Assembly (NCBI GenBank): GCA_051010395.1
Contig: JBPCVQ010000524.1
Span: 1-50,636 of the forward strand
Origin: JANQPX01 sp051010395
Lineage (GTDB): Bacteria; Pseudomonadota; Alphaproteobacteria; Geminicoccales; Geminicoccaceae
Direction: 5' to 3'
Length of the DNA: 50,636 bases
The position numbers and the translations under genes were made by a program. Under the pieces are notes generated by a model. The model had not been told where the DNA came from. It worked only from the letters and a program-made list of their open reading frames with translations, and did not search any database. Shown in pieces: positions 9,242 through 18,132 of this stretch (its first letter is position 1; each line of letters begins with the position of its first letter).

Positions 9242-10699
9242 ATGACCAGGACCGCGCATGGGCGCCGGCACATTGCAAGGGGGGCTGCATGGCGGCTGGT
9301 CGAGGTCATGGGGGCCGAGGTCTTCGCCTTCGGCGCCTTCATCATCTCGGCGAGGCTTCTGTTGCCGACAGAGGTCGGTATCGTCGCCCAGGCGACCCTT
9401 TTGATCATGACTGGGCAGCTGATACTGCATCAGGGGCTAGGTGAAGCTTTGATCCAGTCGGACGAGACTGGCCTTGCGCATTTTTCCTCGGCTTTCTGGC
9501 TCAACCTTGCGATCGGCACGATAGCGTGTCTGATCCTGATCGCGGCTGCGGACCTCATCGGTCATCTTCTGGGTGAGCCCGATCTGCCGCCGGTTCTACA
9601 GGCGCTGGCACCCACGCTGCTCCTGTTTGCAGCGAGCGGCATTTATCAAGCCAAGCTTCGGCGGGAACTGTTGCTGCGTGGTTTCGCGTTTGCATCGGTA
9701 TCGGCGTCATTCACCGGAGGTCTCGTCGCTGTATCGCTTGCCTGGACTGGCCATGGTGTCTGGAGCTTGGTTGCGCAGCAATGGACTTACGCAGCGGTCA
9801 GCCTGGCGATATTCGCCTTGAGTAGCGGTTGGTTGCCGACACCAGCCATCCAATGGAGCCATGTCCGGAGCCTCGGTGCTTTCGGCGGCCTGGCAACGAT
9901 CTCCGCATTTCTACAGTTTGCCATGCGCCGTCTTGATCTCATGATCCTTGGCATCTTTCTACCTTCGGCTCAAGTCGGCTTTTTCTCGGTCGCCAACCGC
10001 CTGATGCTATCAGCGGGCATGCTCACCTACTATTCCATCCAGCAGATCGGTCTGCCGGTGCTCTCAAGACTGAGCCATGATCGGGAAGCGCATCTTTTGG
10101 CGATCGGTCGGACGCTCCGTCTGGTCAGTCTTTTCTGCCTGCCGGTCCTGGTTGGCCTTGCCCTGGTCGCCGATATCATGATTCCGCTTGCTCTGGGTGA
10201 AAAGTGGCAGGGCAGTGTCAGGCCGTTTCAGGCCCTGAGTGGCTTTGGGATCTTCTTCGCTCTCTCCTTGATATCCGGGCAAATCTTGCTATCTGCTGGT
10301 TTCGTCGGCCTTTTCGTTCGGCTTTCCGTTGTCAATGTCGTCATGTTTCTAACAGCCGTGACACTCGCGGCACCTTACGGCCTAGTTGAAGCCGCAATCG
10401 CCGGCGGTATCGCGAACATGCTTGCAGTACCGGTTTATGCATTTGCGCTGCGACGAACATTGGGGCTCGATCTTGTCAGCATTGCCCTCGACCAGTGGCC
10501 GATTTGGACAGCAGTAGGCATGATGGTGAGTGTCGTCCTGATCTGGTCGCATCTCATGAGCGGCGTGGTCGGCGATGTTGCCGAGCTTGCTGGGCGCGTG
10601 GTTGCAGGCGGAGGAACATTTGTGGTCGTAATGCTGCTGCTGTCTTATGAGGACGTTAAGGAAATCTGTGGTAGTTTCGCGGAGATGTTGCACAGTTAG
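9242..10699 (+). CDS. Wzx-type polysaccharide flippase (MOP superfamily)
   Basis: About 485 residues with 12-14 hydrophobic segments spread along the whole length. LVEVMGAEVFAFGAFIISAR and EVGIVAQATLLIMTGQLILH, with LIQSDE soon after, match the N-terminal pattern of lipopolysaccharide/EPS flippases of the PST family (an ALIQ-type motif after helix 2). It would move the finished lipid-linked repeat unit across the inner membrane. The ATG at 9242 is used here; a GTG at 9221 in the same frame would add seven residues. Neither has a good ribosome-binding site, so the start is uncertain. It lies between glycosyltransferase and chain-length genes, as expected. Confidence 0.87.
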   Translation: MTRTAHGRRHIARGAAWRLVEVMGAEVFAFGAFIISARLLLPTEVGIVAQATLLIMTGQLILHQGLGEALIQSDETGLAHFSSAFWLNLAIGTIACLILIAAADLIGHLLGEPDLPPVLQALAPTLLLFAASGIYQAKLRRELLLRGFAFASVSASFTGGLVAVSLAWTGHGVWSLVAQQWTYAAVSLAIFALSSGWLPTPAIQWSHVRSLGAFGGLATISAFLQFAMRRLDLMILGIFLPSAQVGFFSVANRLMLSAGMLTYYSIQQIGLPVLSRLSHDREAHLLAIGRTLRLVSLFCLPVLVGLALVADIMIPLALGEKWQGSVRPFQALSGFGIFFALSLISGQILLSAGFVGLFVRLSVVNVVMFLTAVTLAAPYGLVEAAIAGGIANMLAVPVYAFALRRTLGLDLVSIALDQWPIWTAVGMMVSVVLIWSHLMSGVVGDVAELAGRVVAGGGTFVVVMLLLSYEDVKEICGSFAEMLHS

Positions 10700-10875
10700 G
10701 GCAAATATCGGGTAATGATACATATTTGTGAAAAATCTATGGTCAGCTGGCGTTCGGCCCGTGTGCAGCAGGCTGATTTGCGCTACCATATAGATGGCCC
10801 CGGCTGTCTTTGGAGGGGCTGCTTTTCTGGCTTTTCTATGCTGATGCCTTGTGGCTTCTCGAAATTGGTGTACGC

Positions 10876-13119
10876 ATGACCGACCTGACCCATTCAAACT
10901 TTGGTGGTGGACCGGGATCTCCGTCGCGCCCCTTTATTGGCCAGCTTCCCGGCCGGGCGCAACCAACGGCAGGCGTGACCTCCCAAGAACTGCTTGATGG
11001 GCTGTTCAGGCGCAAGGGATTTATCCTCCTCGCCATGGTCGTTGGTGGGCTGATCGCATATCATGCTTCGAAGGCGCTGCCACCTTGGTATACGGCAAGT
11101 GGCCTGTTGGTCGTCGACACGCTGAAGTCCAACATTCCCGAACTCGACACGTTGACATCGAACCGGACTGTCGAACCTTGGGGCGGGCGGAGTGAAGCCC
11201 GGGTCCTGACTTCGCAGCAGACTATCGACCAGCTGGTGAAGGACATGGACCTGGTCCGGGATCCGGAGTTCAACGAAACCCTTCGTCCAAGCGGGCTGCA
11301 GGCGCTCGCCGGTGCATCCTGGCTGCCGGGACTTGTCGGCAGTTGGCTTGTGCAATTTGGCGAGTCGGTGGAACCACGCTTCGATCGTGAGATAGAACGG
11401 GAAATTGCTCGTGACATCGGTGAGTCGCTGAATGCCTTCAGTGAGGAGCGCAGCTACGCCATCGAATTGGAATTCAGCGGCCGTGATCCCGAGAAAAGTG
11501 CACGGCTGGTGAACACGCTGATGGAGCTCTATATCGGCCGTCAGGTCGAGGAGAAACGGGCGGCTACGCAGCAGTCGAGCCAAGGCTTGAAAGCGAAACT
11601 TGAGGAGCTGAAAGACGAACTTGCCGTCGCTCAGGCCAAGGTGCGTGAGGAAGAAGGCAATGCCAGCCTTCTCAATACGCCGGAAGGCACGATCGTTTCA
11701 CGGGATCTCGCCGATCTGGTCAAGCAGCGCCGTACGCTTCGCGCCCAACGCGATCAGCTCGCTGCTGATCTTGGGCAGCTGGTGGCGGCGATCGCTGGAG
11801 GAGCGCTGACCGCCCTGGATGCCCGTCTGGTAACGCCGAGGCTTGAAGGCTTGTGGCAGGACGAGGCTGCTGGACGCCGGCGTCTGTCGGAAGCTTCGCT
11901 CGATCTTGGCGAGCGCCATCCCAGGCGCATTGCGTTGCAGCGTGAGCTGCAGAGCCTGCAGGAACAGATCCAGGGTGAAGCCAATGGCATCGCCAAAAGC
12001 CTTGAGCAGCGCATCGCCAGCCTCGACAATCAGGACCGTCAGCTTCGCCTGCAGATAGAGGCAGGCCAAGGCAATGCTGCTGAGGTCGCAAAAGAGCGGA
12101 CACGTCTTGCTCAACTCCAGGATGAAGTCGAGATCAAGCAGGATCTCTACACACGCTATCGTGGCTTTTACGAACAGACTTTGTCGACACTCACCAACAT
12201 CGACATGAATGGTGCCGACGTGCGTATCGCCTCGGTCGCCGTGCCGCCGATCAAGCCGTCCAGTCCAGGGCCCGGCCTCCTGACCGTTGTCGGCATGTTC
12301 GCCGGCTTCCTTCTCTCCGCGGGGTCGATCATCGGTCGGCGCTATCTGAGTTCCGGCGTCGAAACCCTGGATCAGCTCTCAGAGATCAGCGGCATTCCCG
12401 GCATCGGTGCCATTCCCACAGTGGCGAGCTGGTTAAAGCCGAAGCAGAATCTGGCGAGCTATGTCGCAGACTTTCCCAATAGCGGTATCACCGAGACGCT
12501 GCGCGGCATCCTTCTGCGCCTCAATCTGAGCGCCGTCGAGGATCCCAAGAAGGTCATCCTGGTGACTTCGTCCGAGCCTGCCGAGGGCAAGACTAGCTTT
12601 TGTATCGCGCTTGGACGAACGGCAGCACAGGATGGCTTGCGCTGTCTTGTGGTCGACTGTGATTTCAGGCGGCCGTCCTTCCCAGCTCAGACCAAGCTGC
12701 ATCCCGATGCCAGCCTCAATGACTTCTTGAGCGGTTCGCTGGACTGGGGGCAGGATGCCGTGGTCAAGGATCCGGTGTCCGGCATGGATATGCTGATGTC
12801 CAAGGCGACGCATTCGGAAATGCGTGAGTTCGTCTCCTCGACCCGGTTGCGCGTGCTGATCGCTGAAGCGCGTGAGCATTATGATTTGGTAATCGTCGAC
12901 TCGCCGCCGGTGCTGCGCGTTCCCGATGCCATTAATCTAGCCGACACCAGTGACGCCATTGTCTTCCTCGCAGCTTGGCGTGTGACTCGGGTCAAGATGA
13001 TCCAAGAGGCGTTGAAGCGCATCTCGGTCGCCGGACGACCGATTGCTGGCGTTGTGCTCTCCAGGGTGAAGGGCAGCGTTCCTGAAGAGTATGTCTATGG
13101 CGGCTATCCCAGCCATTGA
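10876..13119 (+). CDS. polysaccharide co-polymerase with tyrosine kinase domain (Wzc/ExoP-like)
   Basis: 747 residues from the ATG at 10876 (MTDLTHSNFGGG); an in-frame TTG at 10810 is possible but less likely. Domain order: N-terminal Wzz domain with a first membrane helix (RKGFILLAMVVGGLIAY), a long periplasmic coiled-coil (about residues 210-430), a second helix (LLTVVGMFAGFLLSAGSIIG), then a BY-kinase. The kinase has Walker A SSEPAEGKTSF, Walker A-prime VVDCDFRRPSF, Walker B LVIVDSPPV, and a short tyrosine cluster EEYVYGGYPSH at the C terminus as autophosphorylation site. The family sets chain length and couples polymerisation to export. It ends the cluster; no outer-membrane Wza or phosphatase gene is in the window. 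Confidence 0.9.
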   Translation: MTDLTHSNFGGGPGSPSRPFIGQLPGRAQPTAGVTSQELLDGLFRRKGFILLAMVVGGLIAYHASKALPPWYTASGLLVVDTLKSNIPELDTLTSNRTVEPWGGRSEARVLTSQQTIDQLVKDMDLVRDPEFNETLRPSGLQALAGASWLPGLVGSWLVQFGESVEPRFDREIEREIARDIGESLNAFSEERSYAIELEFSGRDPEKSARLVNTLMELYIGRQVEEKRAATQQSSQGLKAKLEELKDELAVAQAKVREEEGNASLLNTPEGTIVSRDLADLVKQRRTLRAQRDQLAADLGQLVAAIAGGALTALDARLVTPRLEGLWQDEAAGRRRLSEASLDLGERHPRRIALQRELQSLQEQIQGEANGIAKSLEQRIASLDNQDRQLRLQIEAGQGNAAEVAKERTRLAQLQDEVEIKQDLYTRYRGFYEQTLSTLTNIDMNGADVRIASVAVPPIKPSSPGPGLLTVVGMFAGFLLSAGSIIGRRYLSSGVETLDQLSEISGIPGIGAIPTVASWLKPKQNLASYVADFPNSGITETLRGILLRLNLSAVEDPKKVILVTSSEPAEGKTSFCIALGRTAAQDGLRCLVVDCDFRRPSFPAQTKLHPDASLNDFLSGSLDWGQDAVVKDPVSGMDMLMSKATHSEMREFVSSTRLRVLIAEAREHYDLVIVDSPPVLRVPDAINLADTSDAIVFLAAWRVTRVKMIQEALKRISVAGRPIAGVVLSRVKGSVPEEYVYGGYPSH

Positions 13120-13331
13120 TGCTTAAATCCGGCCCGGCTATCAGCCTGTTCACGATCTGTATATTGTACCGGTCGATGTTCGTTTTGGCGTATCTTGCAT
13201 CTTCGGCACAGTCTCGATGAGCAGAGACGATCGAGCATGCCGGATTCTAGATAGTCTGGCCGTAAACCCTTGCTAAATTGTCGGTCTACGCGGTCGGCAA
13301 AGGTCGGCCGATGGGGCTTGCGGGTGATATC

Positions 13332-14723
13332 ATGGCGATCAGCGTTTTCGACCTTTTCAAGATTGGTATCGGACCGTCGAGTTCACACACGGTAGGACCG
13401 ATGCGGGCCGCCGGCCTGTTCGTTCGTCAAATCGACGATCAAGGAAAGCTGAACGACGTTGCCTCTGTCAAAGTCGAGCTTTTCGGCTCGCTCGGAGCCA
13501 CCGGCGTTGGCCATGGGAGCCCCAAGGCCACGATGCTCGGCCTCGAGGGTGAATGGCCCGAAACCGTCGACACCGATAAGGTGTCGATGCGAATCGAAAA
13601 GATACGATCCGAGCGTCAGCTTCACCTCCTCGCCAAGCATGCGATTCCCTTTATCGACGGCGAGCATCTCGTGTTGCATCGGCGAAAATCCCTACCTGGT
13701 CATCCCAATGGCATGCGCTTTTCAGCGTTCGATCGGGGCGGCGAAATTCTGCTTCGGACAGTCTACTTTTCGATCGGCGGCGGATTCGTGGTCGACGAGG
13801 AGGCGATGGGTAAAGATCGGATAAAGCAGGATGACGCCATCTTGTCCTTCCCGTTCACCACGGGTGAAACCTTGCTACGGCTGACGTTGGAGCACGGCAC
13901 CTCGATCAGCCAGCTGATGCTTGAGAATGAGATGGCCTGGCGGGATGAGGGTGAGATCCGCCATGAGTTGTTGGCGATCTGGCAGGTCATGCAGGATTGC
14001 GTTACCAAAGGTTGTAGCCATGAAGGGATTCTTCCCGGCGGGCTGAATATTAAGCGTCGTGCCCCGCTCTATCATCAAAAACTCTGCGCCGGCAAAGATA
14101 CCAGCGATCCATTCGAGGTGATGGATTGGGTCAATCTCTATGCGCTTGCGGTCAATGAGGAGAATGCAGCCGGCGGGCGGGTGGTCACCGCACCCACCAA
14201 TGGGGCTGCCGGCATCATCCCGGCCGTATTGCATTACTATACCCGACATGCCGGTGGCGACGACGATGGCGTCGTCAGATTCCTCCTGACCGCCGCTGCA
14301 ATCGGTATACTCTGCAAAGAGAACGCTTCAATCTCCGGCGCCGAGGTTGGTTGTCAGGGTGAAGTGGGCTCGGCCTGTTCCATGGCGGCGGCCGGCCTCT
14401 GCGAGGTGCTTGGCGGAACACCTGCCCAGGTGGAAAATGCCGCCGAAATCGCCATGGAGCACAATCTCGGCCTCACCTGTGATCCTGTCGGCGGTCTGGT
14501 GCAGGTGCCATGCATCGAGCGTAACGCCATCGCCTCGGTCAAGGCGATCAATGCCGCGCGCATGGCGCTTCGAGGCGATGGCAGCCACTTCGTTTCTCTC
14601 GACCGAGTGATCCGCACGATGCGCGATACCGGCGCCGATATGAAGCTCAAATACAAGGAAACGGCGCGGGGCGGCCTCGCGGTCAACGTCGTCGCGGTGC
14701 CCGTCAATATCGTCGAGTGCTGA
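13332..14723 (+). CDS. sdaA: L-serine ammonia-lyase (L-serine dehydratase)
   Basis: 463 residues. The start MAISVFDLFKIGIGPSSSHT at 13332 matches the family N terminus; upstream in-frame starts at 13278 and 13311 would add unmatched residues. It is a single-chain iron-sulfur serine dehydratase with the beta domain first (GPSSSHTVGPMRAAGLF, GSLGATGVGHG) and the alpha domain after about residue 200 (PTNGAAGIIPAVLHYY, SGAEVGCQGEVGSACSMAAA, CDPVGGLVQVPCIERNA). Conserved cysteines in these last motifs bind the [4Fe-4S] cluster that acts as Lewis acid. It converts serine to pyruvate and ammonia in the cytoplasm. A terminator-like hairpin follows directly, so it is probably transcribed alone. Confidence 0.95.
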   Translation: MAISVFDLFKIGIGPSSSHTVGPMRAAGLFVRQIDDQGKLNDVASVKVELFGSLGATGVGHGSPKATMLGLEGEWPETVDTDKVSMRIEKIRSERQLHLLAKHAIPFIDGEHLVLHRRKSLPGHPNGMRFSAFDRGGEILLRTVYFSIGGGFVVDEEAMGKDRIKQDDAILSFPFTTGETLLRLTLEHGTSISQLMLENEMAWRDEGEIRHELLAIWQVMQDCVTKGCSHEGILPGGLNIKRRAPLYHQKLCAGKDTSDPFEVMDWVNLYALAVNEENAAGGRVVTAPTNGAAGIIPAVLHYYTRHAGGDDDGVVRFLLTAAAIGILCKENASISGAEVGCQGEVGSACSMAAAGLCEVLGGTPAQVENAAEIAMEHNLGLTCDPVGGLVQVPCIERNAIASVKAINAARMALRGDGSHFVSLDRVIRTMRDTGADMKLKYKETARGGLAVNVVAVPVNIVEC

Positions 14724-14734
14724 GCCCGGCTGGA

Positions 14735-14756
14735 ACGGACGCGATCCGTCTTTTTT
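14735..14756 (+). terminator. Rho-independent terminator after sdaA
   Basis: A short perfect stem ACGGA/TCCGT with a five-base loop is followed at once (after one C) by six T residues, 12 nt downstream of the sdaA stop. The stem is short, so it is only moderately strong. Confidence 0.6.
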
Positions 14757-14937
14757 GCCACTGGCCGTATAACCTTCCTTTGATGGTCATCACCAACTTG
14801 TGAAAGTGGGTCATTTGACCGTGATCTCCGTATCAGCGCCAGATGGGGGCATGCGATAACCGTACGGCGTCGGCATTCTTGGCGTTGATATGCGGGTAGA
14901 TCGTGGGATCAGGCAGATGCTAACGCAAGGAAGCCCA

Positions 14938-16002
14938 ATGATGATGACACCCGAAATGATGAACTCGTGCCGACGGCTGAAGCGACAACTTCGATCAAGC
15001 ACTGTGCTGCCTGTAGTCATGGGGCTTGGCGTTGCCGCTTCCGGCCTCGGCCTTGGCCTCTGCGTCGTTCGTCCGGCCAAAGCCGCGCCAGCGGCGTCAG
15101 CCATTCTGCCTGATGCCGTCAGCCGAGATGCCCTGCCTGATGGGGTTCGAACCATTGCTTGTAACCCCTGTAATCCGTGCAACCCTTGCAATCCCTGTGC
15201 TCCGGCTAACCCCTGCGCGGCGGCTAATCCTTGCAACCCCTGCAACCCCTGCAACCCCTGCGCGGCAGGGGGAAGCGGTGCCGGTGCCACCGAGTGTGTC
15301 GTGCCGCGTTTGGCTGCTGCAAACCCTTGCAATCCCTGTGCGGCAGCCAATCCGTGCAACCCTTGTGCGGCAGCCAATCCCTGCAACCCTTGTGCGGCAG
15401 CTAATCCTTGCAACCCGTGCAACCCCTGTGCCGCGGCGAACCCCTGTAATCCCTGCGGCCCCTGCGGTCCGTGCAATCCCTGCGCCGCTGGCGGAGCTGC
15501 TGAAATCACCGATGCGGAAGCTGCTGAGGTTTATGACTGCGTCAAGAAGGCGATGCAGGCTGCCTATGGCGTTGCCGACGATCCGATCGCCGGCAAATAT
15601 CTGGGCTGGTGGCGTTACAGCAGTGGGCCTTACCCATCTGGCACCCATGGCGGCCGCTATGTCATGAATTGGGGGAACCGAGCGGGTGCCGACTACATCA
15701 ACTACGAAGATGCAGGCGTGATGCCCGTCGGTTCTGCGATCGCCAAGGACAGCTTTTCGGTCGGCGGCGATGGCAAGGTGACGCTTGGTCCGTTGTTCCT
15801 CATGGAGAAGATGGCGCCCGGCTTCAGCGAGGCCAGCGGTGACTGGAAATACACTATGATCATGCCCGACGGCAGCACCTTCGGCACCACCGGCGGGGCC
15901 GGCGATGCTTCGGTACAGTTCTGCAATGAGTGCCATGCCGCGGTTGCCGAAGATCAGGACTATCTGTTTTTCCTGCCAGAGGAATATCGCGCTTCCAACT
16001 AA
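14938..16002 (+). CDS. secreted cytochrome P460-like protein with Cys-rich NPC repeat domain
   Basis: 354 residues from the ATG at 14938, chosen because AAGGAAG lies 6-8 nt upstream; an ATG at 14890 is also in frame. A signal peptide (basic region RRLKRQLR, hydrophobic core, cleavage after AKA near residue 46) targets the periplasm. Residues ~75-182 are a low-complexity array of Asn-Pro-Cys and Ala-Ala-Ala-Asn-Pro-Cys units with about 25 cysteines. After about residue 190 comes a cytochrome P460-type domain: DDPIAGKYLGWWRYSSGPYP, GGRYVMNWGN, FLMEKMAPGFS, and a c-type haem site CNECH at 329-333. P460 proteins bind haem c with a lysine cross-link and act on hydroxylamine or NO in characterised cases; the substrate here is unknown. 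The repeat looks suited to metal or redox chemistry, an inference. Confidence 0.82.
   Translation: MMMTPEMMNSCRRLKRQLRSSTVLPVVMGLGVAASGLGLGLCVVRPAKAAPAASAILPDAVSRDALPDGVRTIACNPCNPCNPCNPCAPANPCAAANPCNPCNPCNPCAAGGSGAGATECVVPRLAAANPCNPCAAANPCNPCAAANPCNPCAAANPCNPCNPCAAANPCNPCGPCGPCNPCAAGGAAEITDAEAAEVYDCVKKAMQAAYGVADDPIAGKYLGWWRYSSGPYPSGTHGGRYVMNWGNRAGADYINYEDAGVMPVGSAIAKDSFSVGGDGKVTLGPLFLMEKMAPGFSEASGDWKYTMIMPDGSTFGTTGGAGDASVQFCNECHAAVAEDQDYLFFLPEEYRASN
15160..15483 (+). repeat. NPC / AAANPC coding repeat array
   Basis: A run of 9-nt units (Asn-Pro-Cys; AAC/T CC- TG-) and 18-nt units (Ala3-Asn-Pro-Cys) inside the P460-like gene. About 25 cysteine codons occur in 108 codons, mostly spaced as C-x-x-C, with two GPC variants near the end and one break (AAGGSGAGATEC) near 15265-15300. 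Synonymous positions vary between units, so the amino-acid pattern seems conserved while the DNA has drifted. Confidence 0.95.
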
Positions 16003-16032
16003 CCAATCCGTTCACACCACACAAACTCGGAA

Positions 16033-16061
16033 CGCCCGGCAGGCTCGCCGGGCGTTTTTTT
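16033..16061 (+). terminator. strong Rho-independent terminator after the P460-like gene
   Basis: A perfect 8-bp G/C stem (CGCCCGGC / GCCGGGCG) with a six-base loop is followed by seven T residues, 30 nt after the stop. This is the clearest terminator in the window. Confidence 0.92.
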
Positions 16062-16355
16062 GTCTAGGGACAAAACCTTGAAACGTGCGTGAAGTCATCA
16101 TCGATTATCGACGTCGGAACATCTCACCGTTTGTCCAACGGAGGGAGTGCCCCGGGCGCTTGTATTGAAGAAACCGGCAAAAGACTGGTTTCCTGGCCTC
16201 CCCGAGAGATATTTTGTTAGGGCTGTCTCTGAAGTCCACGTCAGGTTTGTGCTGACGTTGGTGGTCCTGCTGGCGGCGATCAGTGGTATTCACGCCACAA
16301 CGCCGATACCAGTGAGGCGGTCGAAGTTAATGTGGCACGCTTAAGCGCCGGCTGA
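16062..16355. other. gene-free region with no recognised content
   Basis: Short reading frames exist on both strands, but none resembles a known family or has a good start site. Given the IS relics that follow, it is probably decayed mobile or flanking DNA. Confidence 0.4.
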
Positions 16356-16709
16356 TCAGACGGCGTTCACCAGGTTCTCCTGATCGGCGGCCCTCAATTG
16401 TTTGGGATCGATTTTCTCTGAATGATGGCCAAACTGGGCGTGCTGAAATTCTTTGATGATCGTACGAAGCCGACCATTCTCAGCCTGCTCTGTATGAACC
16501 AGCGCCTTCAACCTGCTAACATAGCAGGGCAGCGCCTTGCAGTCGTCAATCTGGTCAGCTCTCTTGGCTCGGAAGACAAAGACGCCGCTGCCGAACAGAC
16601 CGAGCTTCAGTTGCTCCTGGACTACAGCGGACAGGCGGTCCAGGCTTTTCCAGAAGCTGACGGGCTTCGTCGCGACAAACACACGAGCCGCACCGCCCGG
16701 CAGGATCAA
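16356..16709 (-). pseudogene. IS66 TnpB/TnpC remnant joined by deletion
   Basis: The minus-strand frame of 117 codons starts MILPGGAARVFVATKPVSFW, then VVQEQLKLGLFGSGVFVFRA with KRAD, the N-terminal half of IS66 TnpB. It passes directly into ALVHTEQAENGRLRTIIKEF and QHAQFGHHSEKIDPKQL, which is the N terminus of TnpC (leucine-zipper and R-x-x-FG-x-x-SEK motif). The second half of tnpB and the first few tnpC codons are deleted, fusing the two. No DDE domain remains. Confidence 0.75.
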
Positions 16710-16867
16710 AGCGCCGCCTTCCGACGCGCAGAACTTTCGTCAGATGCTTGGTCTGCACATCCTCGAAATGAACGGCGAGAGCTACCCGACTACGTCAGAG
16801 CCGAAAAGCAAAAAGCTGACATCAGATTCCGATCATTCACGGTCATATTCTGCATGGGCGAGGTAAT

Positions 16868-17266
16868 TTTCGCATTCTGTCGGAGTTGAACACGTCGATG
16901 GCCTCGGCGATGGCGTTCCAGAGGTTGTCGACGGTGCGTGCAGCCGTCTTTTTGAGAAAGGCTTTGAACTTGGCGAAGGCCATTTCTATGGGATTGAAAT
17001 CCTGGCTGTAGGGAGGCAGAAACTGAAGTTCGGCTCCGGTGAGAGCGTGGGAGCCGGGACCTGTTCGATAGGAGCGCGGAAGGCCGCGCCGTGCATGGCG
17101 CCATCGAAGACCATGGGCGCCGTCATGCCCTCCAGCCTGAGCGCACCGACGAAGGTCGTGGTTTTCCAGTGGTCATGTAGCACTGAGGCCCGGCAGCGTT
17201 CGCCTCGCAACGCCCGCCCACACCGTCTGGCCATCCCGGTCGATGCGCCCGTTTCATCGATTCCCC
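16868..17266 (-). pseudogene. IS630-family transposase, DDE-domain remnant
   Basis: On the minus strand the sequence starts at DETGASTGMARRCGRALRGE (first catalytic Asp), continues RCRASVLHDHWKTTTFVGAL and MVFDGAMHGAAFRAPIEQV, then loses the second-Asp segment (the MDN..AHK part). It resumes as ELQFLPPYSQDFNPIEMAFA (last catalytic Glu) and KFKAFLKKTAARTVDNLWNA. An internal deletion and frameshifts make it inactive. The N-terminal half is absent, being replaced at about 17266 by the IS110 fragment. Confidence 0.78.
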
Positions 17267-17860
17267 GGACTGGTGGTGCTTCGGCGTCATGCCGAAATGG
17301 CCGCTGACCTGCTTGGAGCGCCTGAAACGCTCCGGATCGTCAATCGCCGAAGCAAAGGTCAATGAGACCAGCACACCGACGCCAGCCGCCGACATCAACA
17401 ACTTGGCCCGATCATCGCGTCTGGCCAACGACCGTATCTTGCGCTCGAAAACCTGAAACTCCTGATGCAGCACCGACATTGCCGCCAAAAGCGCGTCTGC
17501 GATCGCCGTCAGCGCCGGATGGCCCTCGACCAACTCGCGAACACGCCCCTCGAAGGCGTGGGGCATGGTGCGCCCGATCTGCAGACCGAAACCGCGGAGG
17601 ATCCCGCGAAGGCTCATCTCCACATCGTGAAGCTTGGCCTGCACCAGCTTGCACGCCGGCAGCATCACTCGCACTCTCTGTGCCGGCAGTGACTTGATAC
17701 CACACGCGTCCTCGCGATCAGTCTTGACCGGCATCGCCTCGAACGCATCACAGGCATGACGCGTCTCGAGCAGCTCAACGGCAAAACCAGCCTTGGACAA
17801 GTCCCCATAGTGCCATTGCGACAAGCGATGCTTGGAGCAGGCCTGTCATGACCATGTGGG
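17267..17860 (-). pseudogene. IS110-family transposase fragment
   Basis: The minus-strand frame contains LSQWHYGDLSKAGFAVELLE, then TRHACDAFEAMPVKTDREDA (end of the DEDD-type domain), a small in-frame loss, and KLHDVEMSLRGILRGFGLQI. The transposase_20 part follows: LMSAAGVGVLVSLTFASAID and RFRRSKQVSGHFGMTPKHHQ, with SGE. IS110 enzymes normally continue for ~60 more residues; here the sequence switches into the IS630 relic. The N terminus is also missing. Confidence 0.78.
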
Positions 17861-18108
17861 ATTGTATCCGACCGGGATAGATATACGGTTAGGCCCGACA
17901 TCAAATGGCCCTATTCGGTGCCTGATCTTGCCTCCTGGCACCGCATTGGAATCATCGAGACTGTGCGAAATCAGGAAAAAAGGAGGTCGGCTGGTTTTAG
18001 GTATTCAACCCTGGAGTGTGGGGCTAAGAAAGATCTCCGAGGCTTCACAGAAAAAATCGCACAACCCTTTGGACTTCCTTGTGCTTTCAGCAAATGCGGG
18101 GGGAAGCA
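17861..18108. other. gene-free region before ppk
   Basis: No gene or known motif was recognised. It separates the IS graveyard from the 3-prime end of ppk. Confidence 0.4.
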
Positions 18109-18132
18109 ATTGTAGTGGTCACATCACTAGAT
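18109..18132 (-). repeat. 24-nt stop-codon motif, copy 1 (ppk)
   Basis: This copy of a motif found three times in the window covers the TAG stop of ppk. Plus-strand core: GTGGTCACATCACTAGAT. It matches the copy at 41122-41145 at 19 of 24 positions. The half-sites can pair as a small stem (AGTG/CACT). Confidence 0.55.

Noticed and set aside
15160..15483. CRISPR array or satellite DNA
   Set aside because: The short repetitive DNA is in frame, encodes NPC units and has no spacer structure or cas genes nearby.
14811..15509. Minus-strand open frame with collagen-like GLQGLQG repeats
   Set aside because: It is exactly antisense to the NPC repeat; the glycine pattern is the complement of Asn-Pro-Cys codons. 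No signal peptide or ribosome-binding site supports it.
15097..15936. Long minus-strand frame opposite the P460-like gene
   Set aside because: It covers repeat and haem domain in antisense; the plus-strand gene has a signal peptide, haem motif and terminator, so this is a shadow.
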